From a virus: a stretch of 42,951 nt of DNA. Every line of letters starts with the position of its first letter. Positions within the stretch are counted from its first letter, which is position 1. The notes beneath the pieces were generated by a model. It ran no database searches, had not been told where the DNA came from, and worked only from the letters and a program-made list of their open reading frames with translations. Where the stretch lies: positions 1-42,951 of IMG/VR virus record IMGVR_UViG_3300032299_000677. One strand, given 5' to 3'. Made by a program: the position numbers and the translations under genes. This document shows positions 30,013 through 37,387 of this stretch, piece by piece.

Positions 30013-30049
30013 CCCGTGGGGATAGATGAGACGGGTCTATCCCCACGGG
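30013..30049 (-). terminator. Rho-independent terminator after the capsid gene
   Basis: CCCGTGGGGATAGA (30013-30026) pairs perfectly with 30036-30049 around a 9-nt loop. On the minus strand TTTTACTTTAT follows. It lies 15 nt after the major capsid gene. Because genes continue beyond it, it probably works as a partial terminator. Confidence 0.85.
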
Positions 30050-30063
30050 CAATTAGTCGCTTT

Positions 30064-31293
30064 TTACTTCTCGGTGATGTTAGATAGTACCGCGTGTGCG
30101 TTTCTGCGGTAGGTACCTAGCTGTGAGTACTGGTAGTAGCGAGCTTCGTATGCGTCGGTGTCTGCAACACGTGACCACATAGAACCATCGCGGTCCATCC
30201 ATGCCCAGTCGCGCTTGCGGTTAACCACAATCTCTTTCGAGCTTAGCGCGTACAAGGTGTTAGCTGGAGCTGCGTAGTCTGATACGAACTTGATTGGCTT
30301 GCCAACCGCGTCGAATGAGAATGCACGCTGGCCACCCTCAAGGGTTGCACCGTTGGTGAACTGACGCAGACCCTGTAGAAGATCCCAGTAAGCGTTGAAT
30401 ACACCAGGGGATGCCAACATTACGTCAACGTCACCACCCTGCTTGTCAACCTTCTGTACTAGGTTAATCAGTGCCAACTCAGTTAGAGCGCCGGTTGCTG
30501 TTCCTGGAGTTCCAAGAGCAACTTCGGTAGCCTTCCAAACTGGGTAGGTTGCTGGGTCGATGTCGTGTAGAACGCCAGAGGCCTTAACGATCGCGCCTAA
30601 GCCAGTCCACTCCTTGCCAAAGGAGTTTACTCCGTTGGATGAGCGAACTATAAAGTCGCCAGCGCTGATGTTTGTGCCGAAGGTTCCAAGAGTACCTGAT
30701 ACGGTAATCTGCTTGGTAGTTTCGTTGACTCCAGTAATTTCAAGAGTTGATGCTGCGCCGCCCTGCTGCTTTACACCAGTTGTTGGATCAACCACGTCAA
30801 AGGTCATTCCGACCTCTAGGAAGTGAGTTGAGTCGACTCCTAGGATTCCAGTGTCTTGGCCTGTAACTACTGCCAATTTGCCTGTGCCATTTCCGTAAAC
30901 CTGACGGTTTAGGTCGTTAGCTAGGTCTTTTCTTAGACCGCTGATTTCGTTGTCAACAACGTTGATGAATGCTTGGTAGTTCTCGGATGCCTGCTCGAAT
31001 AGCTGTCCGTCAACCTCAATAGAACCGTATAGGTTTGTGAGGTATAGGTGAGCCTGCTTGTACTTCTGAGCTCCGGCTACTGGTAGCTTCTCGCGAACGC
31101 CACGTGCACCGATTCCCTGGTTACGTCCAATGTGGGTGTCGAAGATAACTTCTTTACCGTTTTGGGTGATGTTAGCTGCTGAAGACTCAATGAGCTGAAG
31201 CGCAGGGTTTTTGTCCCTTAGCTGCTCATGTAGGTCTCCATAGACCAACTTAATTGCTTCTGACGCAAAGGTCAGAATTGAGGTTCCTGCCAT
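30064..31293 (-). CDS. Major capsid protein
   Basis: The 409-aa protein fits an HK97-type capsid subunit: helical N-arm (ILTFASEAIKLVYGDLHEQL), an E-loop-like region (GIGARGVREKLPVAGAQKYK), a spine helix (FINVVDNEISGLRKDLANDL), and an inserted beta-rich domain (about 145-225). Its C-terminal part has VDVMLASPGVFNAYWDLLQG and a closing RYYQYSQLGTYRRNAHAVLS. It is flanked by perfect terminators on both sides, and the only gene between them has its own ribosome-binding site (ATAGGAGTC). Isolation by terminators fits a product needed in many copies. Confidence 0.9.
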   Translation of the reverse strand: MAGTSILTFASEAIKLVYGDLHEQLRDKNPALQLIESSAANITQNGKEVIFDTHIGRNQGIGARGVREKLPVAGAQKYKQAHLYLTNLYGSIEVDGQLFEQASENYQAFINVVDNEISGLRKDLANDLNRQVYGNGTGKLAVVTGQDTGILGVDSTHFLEVGMTFDVVDPTTGVKQQGGAASTLEITGVNETTKQITVSGTLGTFGTNISAGDFIVRSSNGVNSFGKEWTGLGAIVKASGVLHDIDPATYPVWKATEVALGTPGTATGALTELALINLVQKVDKQGGDVDVMLASPGVFNAYWDLLQGLRQFTNGATLEGGQRAFSFDAVGKPIKFVSDYAAPANTLYALSSKEIVVNRKRDWAWMDRDGSMWSRVADTDAYEARYYQYSQLGTYRRNAHAVLSNITEK

Positions 31294-31404
31294 GTGAATG
31301 ACTCCTATGATTTAAGAAAGGGGGGATTGTTTATTCGTCTGGCCCTGACTCGGAATCGGCTGTACCATTGACACATCTAGAATACCATAAAAAGATAGAT
31401 ACAA
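31294..31404 (-). promoter_or_regulatory. Leader and possible promoter of the capsid gene
   Basis: Between the terminator and ATG 31293 there are about 110 nt. On the minus strand they contain GGTATTCTA, which is also found 7 nt before the leaderless-looking start at 37121, so TATTCT may be a -10. The -35 region is weak. AGGAGTC precedes the ATG. Confidence 0.4.
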
Positions 31405-31443
31405 GTAAGCCCGCCCACTGCTTTCGCTAATGGGCGGGCTTAC
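31405..31443 (-). terminator. Terminator-like hairpin between scaffold and capsid genes
   Basis: GTAAGCCCGCCCA (31405-31417) and TGGGCGGGCTTAC (31431-31443) form a perfect 13-bp stem with 13-nt loop. On the minus strand the T-rich stretch TTGTATCTATCTTTTT follows. It could separate scaffold from capsid expression or stabilise the upstream mRNA. Confidence 0.75.
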
Positions 31444-31450
31444 TTATTTA

Positions 31451-32320
31451 TTAAATTGAGTTTCTTTGAGCCTTGGATTGTTCTTCAAACATCTGAATTA
31501 GCATGTTTTTCTTGTCCCTAAAGTCCTTAGGAATAGTCAAAGGTGTTGTTGGAATAGCGTTTCCGCCACTAGATCCCATTACATTTGGAGCTGGCTGGCT
31601 TGGAAGCTGGCCCTTCTCGTTGTAACGAATGCCAGTGATCTCAGCTAGTTCACGTGCTGCAGTGTAGACAGTAGCGTCTTCTCCGCGCTCAAGCTGGATC
31701 TCCATTAGACCTAGAATGCGGTTCTGAAGTTCTGGGGAGATGTCATATCGAGAGTTTAGGTCTTCTAACTGCTCGCCTAGCACTTCTTGTTCTTTGGCTA
31801 CTTCAGCCTCAAACTGAATGTTCTCTAGGTATTCCTGTTGCTGAGAGATGAGCTGGTCACGGGCTTCAAATTCTTTTCTAATCGCTGGGTTCAGCTCGTA
31901 GTTCTCATCGCCGTCTTCTTCAATAGCGTCAGCCTGCTCTTCAACAGCGTCAGCTTCTTCTAGCAAGCCCTGCTGGCGTAGGTTTTCTGCAAGTGTGCGG
32001 TAAAGATAGACTGGATCGTTTAGCGCAACATCCGCTAGGCGCAGGCTGTCACGGATGATATCTGGCTGTAGGCCGTTATCAATAAACTCTTTGAATGGAG
32101 TGAACTTCTCTAGCTGCTGCTGGAAGTTACGGTCTTGTTCTTGAAGGTGAGGGATTACCTTGTTGTGCCATGCTTCTGGAAGCTCGGCAAGCAAGCCATC
32201 GTATGCTGGGTGAACCTTAGAGTCATTAGCTGGCTCTACGGCTGGGGCATCTGGGGTTTCAACTGCAGTGGCTTCCTCAATTGAAGCCTCTGGATTTATA
32301 TCGAATTCTGTCTCAGACAT
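31451..32320 (-). CDS. Scaffolding protein
   Basis: The 289-aa protein is acidic and helical: an Ala/Glu/Pro-rich start (EEATAVETPDAPAVEPAND), a central coiled coil (EAEVAKEQEVLGEQLEDLNS) and a charged C-terminal helix (IPKDFRDKKNMLIQMFEEQS) that would fit capsid contact. Such composition is standard for podovirus scaffolds, and the place between portal and capsid genes is diagnostic. No protease motif is present. ATG 32320 has AAGAGAC upstream. Confidence 0.8.
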   Translation of the reverse strand: MSETEFDINPEASIEEATAVETPDAPAVEPANDSKVHPAYDGLLAELPEAWHNKVIPHLQEQDRNFQQQLEKFTPFKEFIDNGLQPDIIRDSLRLADVALNDPVYLYRTLAENLRQQGLLEEADAVEEQADAIEEDGDENYELNPAIRKEFEARDQLISQQQEYLENIQFEAEVAKEQEVLGEQLEDLNSRYDISPELQNRILGLMEIQLERGEDATVYTAARELAEITGIRYNEKGQLPSQPAPNVMGSSGGNAIPTTPLTIPKDFRDKKNMLIQMFEEQSKAQRNSI

Positions 32321-32327
32321 ATGTCTC

Positions 32328-34499
32328 TTATCCTAACTGTTCTTGAGTGAAGCCAGATTGGTCTGGCTGTGAATCTGGTGATGTTGCTTGTGGCTCTTCT
32401 TGCATTCCATCAGCTGGTGGCACTGGCATAACGCCACCGCGCATTGCCTCCTGCATTTGCTTCATTACTAAAGCGTTCTCATGGATCGAGATGTGCTTCT
32501 GGAATTCTTTCTTAACAACATCCGGCAAGACCTCGTATGCCTGGCTCTTGCGGAACCTATTGTGAATCTCAATGTGAACTGCGTGGTTATCCCAGCCATT
32601 TACTGGCACAACTGAAGGCACCTGTAGAGGCTCGCCTGTGGACGGATCAACCTTGTCCATGTCGCCGTTGTCTGCGCCTGCATTCCATTCGGCTTCAATC
32701 TGCTGAGCAATCTCATCAGTAATCTTCTTCATCATCAAGTTTTCGCGCTGTGCAGCGTTCTCGTCAATCTTGATTACGTTGTAGTACTGCTTGAGCATAC
32801 CCATCTCTAGGATACGCAAACCGTCTTCAGGGCTAATAAAGCCCATCTTCATCCATTCGGTAACTAGGGCCTGTCGAGCAGACTTGCTAGTTGGGAGAGC
32901 TGAGCCAGACTCGATCTTGATATCAGTACCAGAGGCTACGTCAGATCCTGAAAGCATCATGGCGTCAAACGATCCGTCAGATCCAGTGATCTTGATTAGG
33001 CGCTCTTCTTGCACGTACTGTACAAAGAGGGATAGAGCTTGACGTGCCATCTTCTCAACACCAGCTTCAATGCTGTTAAAGATAGTAGTCAAGTAAGCAT
33101 CGTCGCGCTCGCCAAGGTAAGCCAGCGCGGTTGCAGCTGTGACGCCTGAGCCGGATTCTCCACGGCTAATCTGGTGCTGACCTGAGATATCCTCAAAGTC
33201 TTGCTGGAGCTGAGTGACTTCTTGAAGTACGTAGTTAGGTAGTGGCTGAATAGGTACTGGAGTAGGCATAGCAAATCCAGGGCGTACAGGAATCCAAATA
33301 CCGGCGCGGGCTGTGATCTTCTTTGGATCTACAGAGCCTTCGGCAAACATCATCTGAGGCTTAGCCATCAAGTTTTTGGCGTGAATGATCTGTGATCTTG
33401 TACGGTTAAGCTCACGCTGCAACGGGATAAGCGTCTTGATAACAGAGCGACGGTAGAACTTTCCGTTCTGGATTCCGTGTAGGTGAGCAAAAGGGTACTG
33501 TCCGTGCTCGTAAGGAATACCGGTGTTAGATAGCTGGACTATCTCGCTGTCCACGATTGTGACTAGGCCACCCTGAGGTAGGTAAGAAACTTGGTTTGGC
33601 TTGATCCAAGCCTCAATAACCAAAACTGCATCCGGCTTTGATGTGCCCACGCCACGTAGATCCATGATGGCTGCATCCTGAATCTCGCTTGCGCTTACCT
33701 TTGTTGGAACAAAGTCGGCAGGCAGTACAGTCTTAAAGTTTTGCTTGATCCACTGCTCACTCTTTGTGTATACGTTAAAGATGTAAGGCTGTTGTTCCAG
33801 ATCTTCCTGAGATAGGTCAGGGATAAACAAATGGAATGGAGAGACAACTTCAAACTTAACATCGCCTGTTGAAGTGACAACTCTTTGGGTCTTCTTCTGA
33901 CCGGTCATAGGATCAGCGATTGCCTTATTTTCATAGTGCTTGATGCTTGGATCCCAGAAACACTTAATAAATCCGTTGCCACAAACTGCACGCCAGAATT
34001 CTGCCTTCTGAAGAATCTCAGTCTGGAAGTTGTTTTTGTCATAGACCGCTTGCCAAACCTGCTCGCCAGCAGTTGCACTTAGTAGATCTTCTTCATCATT
34101 AGATGCAGGGACTACGGAGGCTGACGGCTGCTGAGAGGTTGTCTTTGCAATCTCAGTACGGATTACTGGCTCAATACGGTTGATGGTAATGCGAGGAAGG
34201 TTGGCTGGGTTAGGCTCTTCCATAAGGCCTTCTTTGCCGTTAATGGTTGCCCAGTTGTGGTACTGCTTACCGTTGTAAAAAGCGATCTGAAGGTACCAGT
34301 CAATTTCCTCGTTCTTACGGGATGACTTACACTTCTCGTACTCGGCCTTGATCCAAGCCACTAGCTTCTTTGACTCTTGATCCTTCTTGTACTTCTTGAG
34401 GATACTGTCCTCTACAAGCTCACCAGGCATGGCCGGATCCTTTTGGTAAAGGGCCTTTTCGGCTGCGGCAATTTGCATGCCTAGTTCGTCAGTCGCCAT
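32328..34499 (-). CDS. Portal protein
   Basis: The 723-aa protein is the size of P22-like portals. It opens with helices (LVAWIKAEYEKCKSSRKNEE), then the portal-type block WYLQIAFYNGKQYHNW and PRITINRIEPVIRTEIAKTT (about 75-125). The core includes VVSPFHLFIPDLS, the segment QISRGESGSGVTAATALAYL (about 445-465) typical of this family, and an N-terminal extended arm with acidic residues. C-terminal residues are Gln/Pro-rich, possibly a barrel. It forms the dodecameric vertex for packaging and tail attachment. The ATG overlaps the previous gene by 11 nt. Confidence 0.9.
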   Translation of the reverse strand: MATDELGMQIAAAEKALYQKDPAMPGELVEDSILKKYKKDQESKKLVAWIKAEYEKCKSSRKNEEIDWYLQIAFYNGKQYHNWATINGKEGLMEEPNPANLPRITINRIEPVIRTEIAKTTSQQPSASVVPASNDEEDLLSATAGEQVWQAVYDKNNFQTEILQKAEFWRAVCGNGFIKCFWDPSIKHYENKAIADPMTGQKKTQRVVTSTGDVKFEVVSPFHLFIPDLSQEDLEQQPYIFNVYTKSEQWIKQNFKTVLPADFVPTKVSASEIQDAAIMDLRGVGTSKPDAVLVIEAWIKPNQVSYLPQGGLVTIVDSEIVQLSNTGIPYEHGQYPFAHLHGIQNGKFYRRSVIKTLIPLQRELNRTRSQIIHAKNLMAKPQMMFAEGSVDPKKITARAGIWIPVRPGFAMPTPVPIQPLPNYVLQEVTQLQQDFEDISGQHQISRGESGSGVTAATALAYLGERDDAYLTTIFNSIEAGVEKMARQALSLFVQYVQEERLIKITGSDGSFDAMMLSGSDVASGTDIKIESGSALPTSKSARQALVTEWMKMGFISPEDGLRILEMGMLKQYYNVIKIDENAAQRENLMMKKITDEIAQQIEAEWNAGADNGDMDKVDPSTGEPLQVPSVVPVNGWDNHAVHIEIHNRFRKSQAYEVLPDVVKKEFQKHISIHENALVMKQMQEAMRGGVMPVPPADGMQEEPQATSPDSQPDQSGFTQEQLG

Positions 34500-34842
34500 C
34501 GTTTATGTCCAAATCTTTCCAGAGGTCTTGCATGCGCTTTTCGTCGGCAAGAAGTTGCTCGTATTCTTCGCCAGATACATACGGTCCATTATAGCCTACA
34601 TCCTTGATTGGCTCTGGTGTGGCAGACTGAATCATTTGATAAGCGATTGGGTCTTTACTTGCTAAAAGATTTAGCGCTTGGCTTAGTAGCCTTTGCTGTT
34701 CCCTTGCTGCTTGCCTCTGTAGCTCCATCGATGACAGCAGGGTCTCCAGCGTCGGCTTGATTACTTTCAGATTGAATAGGCTTACTAGGGCTAGCGACGC
34801 TAGCAAGGCTAGTGACAAACTCGCCAAGTAGAGAGTTGACAT
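34489..34842 (-). CDS. Membrane-anchored protein overlapping the upstream gene
   Basis: A 117-aa protein: N-terminal hydrophobic helix (residues 3-25, LYLASLSLALLASLALVSLF), a Gln/Leu-rich coil (ELQRQAAREQQRLLSQALNL) and an acidic end (EEYEQLLADEKRMQDLWKDL). Its first 188 nt overlap the C-terminal part of the gene at 34655-35131 in another frame. AAGGAG 10 nt before ATG 34842 supports the start. The layout is reminiscent of nested lysis accessory genes, but with no outer membrane expected, a host-membrane or virion-entry role is as likely. Function unknown. Confidence 0.65.
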   Translation of the reverse strand: MSTLYLASLSLALLASLALVSLFNLKVIKPTLETLLSSMELQRQAAREQQRLLSQALNLLASKDPIAYQMIQSATPEPIKDVGYNGPYVSGEEYEQLLADEKRMQDLWKDLDINDGD

Positions 34843-35131
34843 TATGGGTTAGCTCCTTTATTAGTCTCGGTGATGCTTGGATCTGATTTTCTAGTTTGCT
34901 CACTTCTGCCTTTAGCTCTGAAGTGTCTTTTTCGTAGACAGCCTTGAGGACAAATCCAGCAAACAACGCTAGATCCTGTAGACACATGTCGCAAAGGTAA
35001 GCCCCGCGATTTGTCCCGATAATAATACCGATATCCCACAGCTTATTAACATTTGAGCAAGCAAGGCAAGTGCCAGGAAATGGTGCTCCGGTTTCATAAA
35101 ATCTGTAACTTCTGTCAAATACGTTAGTCAT
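34655..35131 (-). CDS. Zinc-binding protein with coiled coil and low-complexity tail
   Basis: The 158-aa protein has two CxxC pairs, C22/C25 (TCLACSN) and C47/C50 (LCDMCLQ), then a coil (AVYEKDTSELKAEVSKLENQ) and a Ser/Ala/Lys-rich tail (about 110-158). The tail overlaps the next gene and its composition may be dictated by that overlap. It starts 1 nt after the terminase stop. A packaging or head role is inferred from location only. Confidence 0.65.
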   Translation of the reverse strand: MTNVFDRSYRFYETGAPFPGTCLACSNVNKLWDIGIIIGTNRGAYLCDMCLQDLALFAGFVLKAVYEKDTSELKAEVSKLENQIQASPRLIKELTHNVNSLLGEFVTSLASVASPSKPIQSESNQADAGDPAVIDGATEASSKGTAKATKPSAKSFSK

Positions 35132-35132
35132 C

Positions 35133-36665
35133 TCATCCTTCTAAGTTTTGCGTCGTGCCGAAATTTTTCCAGCTTCCCCAGGAATTGCTGTCGTCAATAT
35201 CGGAAAATGGTGTGACGGGAGCAAACTGTTCCTGAAAGACGCTATGGAACCTCTCGTCAACTTCACGGCCGGCCATCTTGTCTGGGGTCAGATCGTCCAT
35301 GAAAGTCATTGCGTACTTAAGAGCATCATAGCAGTGGTTGTTCACGTCTCTAATGTCTTCTTGCTTGTTGTGTTGCTCTGCCATCTTGGCAGATGCCCAC
35401 TTCTTCCATTTGAGCTTTGGTAGCTCAGCTATCAGATGAGGGCAATCATCGGTAATCATCAAGAACGGCTTCTTGGTTTTAGGGTTGATCTTGAAGTACT
35501 TCTGAAGTCTTTCTAAGCCTACCCTACGATCCGTGGGGATAGAGTCGACAGAGATGTAGATTCCAGCTTTCTGGTACTCCTGCAAGATGGAGGTACCGCT
35601 GTGCTCTTTGGTCTGCTTAATGGCAGGATCACCCGTAGTTAGCCAAACGTCACAGCCGTAGTCGTCCTCGATTTCCTTGGTTATCTTGTTGACTATATCG
35701 GCGTGCTCTGCCACCGTCTTTTTGGCAGCATAATGCTCTTGAAATACCGTTATTGTTCCATCTGGAGCGATAGCCAGCCACAGCCATACGGTAGGGTTGG
35801 TCCATCCTGAATCCATGGTACGGACAATACGGTAGCCTTGCTTAGGCATAAAGACGCCTTTGGGAATGCAGTGAGTTACCGGTGAGAAGTCTGGGAATAC
35901 AGCGCCACCAAGGTGGACATACTGACCTTTTGACCTGACCTCCCTCTCATCTGGAGAAAGCATGTCAAGAAATTTCTCAATAGCTTCTTTGGATAGCGAT
36001 GGGTTGTCATAGATCTCGGCTTCAGTAACCCCAATGTTCTTCTTACCTTCTTTGGCTGGGGTGTAGATCTCATCAAAGATCCATTCCATACCTTCAACAG
36101 GGGTCTGAGACATCCACCAAACACCAGCAGTGTCAACCAGTCGGGCTAGACACTCCTTGAAGATTGACTGCGGGCACTCTTCGTCAAAGTGGATAAAGTG
36201 CCTAGATGATCCAGCGAACTTATCTAGATCCTGATCTTGGGACATAAACTCAACAAATGAGCCATTGTTTAGGGTTAGCACGTGGCGTTCTTTAGAGTAG
36301 CTCTGCTCCCAGGATCCGTTGACTAAAAAGCTTTTTGGCAGCCACTGCTTGTAAAGCGGGAGGATAATCTTATCCACACCGTTCAAGAAGTCAACGGCTA
36401 CTACTCGTCCTCGTATGGGCCCTTCTGGTACGTCTCTAAAAGGATGTGACCCTGTAAGCCACCAGATTGCTTCAATAGTCGAGCCAAGAGATTTACCAGA
36501 ACGGTTTCCTCCAATGTATAGACGATCCGCATGGACGTCACCGTGGAACTGTCTCTGCTTATCACTTGGGATATAGTCATAGAGATTAGGCTGTCGGCTT
36601 GCTTCGCTGAGCCCTTCTCCAAGCTGCAAAAGGACGGAAGCCACGTCATACGTCTCTTTAGCCAT
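35133..36665 (-). CDS. terL: Terminase large subunit
   Basis: The 510-aa packaging motor has an ATPase domain with Walker A GGNRSGKS (52-59) and Walker B HFIHFDEE (156-163). The RNase H-like nuclease follows: D285 in TMDSGW, D346 in TTGDPA, and D447 in CYDALKYAM. All key acidic residues are present. It translocates DNA through the portal and cuts at the end of packaging. It overlaps the nuclease gene upstream by 8 nt; the small subunit is not adjacent. Confidence 0.95.
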   Translation of the reverse strand: MAKETYDVASVLLQLGEGLSEASRQPNLYDYIPSDKQRQFHGDVHADRLYIGGNRSGKSLGSTIEAIWWLTGSHPFRDVPEGPIRGRVVAVDFLNGVDKIILPLYKQWLPKSFLVNGSWEQSYSKERHVLTLNNGSFVEFMSQDQDLDKFAGSSRHFIHFDEECPQSIFKECLARLVDTAGVWWMSQTPVEGMEWIFDEIYTPAKEGKKNIGVTEAEIYDNPSLSKEAIEKFLDMLSPDEREVRSKGQYVHLGGAVFPDFSPVTHCIPKGVFMPKQGYRIVRTMDSGWTNPTVWLWLAIAPDGTITVFQEHYAAKKTVAEHADIVNKITKEIEDDYGCDVWLTTGDPAIKQTKEHSGTSILQEYQKAGIYISVDSIPTDRRVGLERLQKYFKINPKTKKPFLMITDDCPHLIAELPKLKWKKWASAKMAEQHNKQEDIRDVNNHCYDALKYAMTFMDDLTPDKMAGREVDERFHSVFQEQFAPVTPFSDIDDSNSWGSWKNFGTTQNLEG

Positions 36666-37089
36666 GAATTAATGATACAAGCTCTCGAAGGGTCAGGCGA
36701 ACTAACGTATCGCTGTTGGTGTCCATGTAAGTCCTGAGATAGATAAGATCGCTAAGTTTGGCATAAGCCCACCACTCGCCGGCGCGGGGGTACCCAACAC
36801 CAGCACGCTGAGTAACAAGAAAACCAAACTTACCATCAGCATTTTTCTTTTCAATTTCGGCCTCTTCATACCATTTCTTTATTTGTTCGTAGCTGGCGTC
36901 CTTGGCGGATTTGCCGCCTTTGATCTCAAATACAATAAGACCATAGCTCTCGCGTAGCCAAACGTCTCCTTCATCGGCTGATCCCTTCAATACATTACGG
37001 TGAGCTGTCATTGGGTCATAGCCAACTGACAGAAGGTAGTTTCTAACGGCGGTCTCGGCACGTGTGCCAATGTCCTTAGATTTACTCAA
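36658..37089 (-). CDS. PD-(D/E)XK nuclease, Holliday-junction-resolvase-like
   Basis: The 143-aa protein begins GTRAETAVRNYLLSVGYDP (with E12), then ADEGDVWL (D42) and IVFEIKGGK (E55-I-K57). This E...GD...ExK arrangement is the small PD-(D/E)XK resolvase core. Activity on branched DNA before packaging is a reasonable inference from its place directly upstream of the large terminase; a general endonuclease is possible. It is the first gene of the minus-strand virion operon, facing the divergent fibre operon. Confidence 0.8.
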   Translation of the reverse strand: MSKSKDIGTRAETAVRNYLLSVGYDPMTAHRNVLKGSADEGDVWLRESYGLIVFEIKGGKSAKDASYEQIKKWYEEAEIEKKNADGKFGFLVTQRAGVGYPRAGEWWAYAKLSDLIYLRTYMDTNSDTLVRLTLRELVSLIHG

Positions 37090-37120
37090 GAGTGTCTCCT
37101 TCTCTGGTATTCTATTAGCT
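37090..37120. promoter_or_regulatory. Divergent promoter between morphogenesis and fibre operons
   Basis: Only 31 nt separate the two divergent genes. On the plus strand TATTCT lies 7 nt before ATG 37121 and no Shine-Dalgarno is visible, which fits a leaderless transcript, as is common in actinobacteria. GGTATTCTA is shared with the capsid leader. On the minus strand GGAGAC is the ribosome-binding site of the 37089 gene. Confidence 0.45.
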
Positions 37121-37387
37121 ATGGGTTTTTTAAGCGGCGCAGAAACAACTTATCAGCAAGTTAAAGAATTTCACCTTAACTCTGACGTTGACGAAAACCC
37201 GCTTGCTTCCCATCATACACTAGGCTCTCTTCCAAATCAGGCTAGCCCTGGAGATCACGTGCATGATGGCAAAACCTCAAAGCGAATAAAGTTTTCAGAT
37301 ATTGAGGGTGGCATCTTTAACCTAGATGGCGGAGAGCCTCACACAATTTATACCCCAATCCCAGTCCTTGATGGCGGAGGAATTTAA
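37121..37387 (+). CDS. Small tail-fibre-associated protein
   Basis: ATG 37121 gives 88 aa; longer forms would cross the divergent gene. The middle (HHTLGSLPNQASPGDHVHDG) is the well-known HHTLG...PGDHxHDG segment of actinophage tail proteins. The end VLDGGGI matches the VLDGGSA ending of the gene at 39264-39542. No Shine-Dalgarno is visible. It likely sits in the tail-fibre complex; detailed role unknown. Confidence 0.7.
   Translation: MGFLSGAETTYQQVKEFHLNSDVDENPLASHHTLGSLPNQASPGDHVHDGKTSKRIKFSDIEGGIFNLDGGEPHTIYTPIPVLDGGGI

Noticed and set aside
35876-36136. 86-aa minus-strand frame inside the terminase gene
   Set aside because: It is an out-of-frame shadow of the large terminase, whose motifs run straight through this region.
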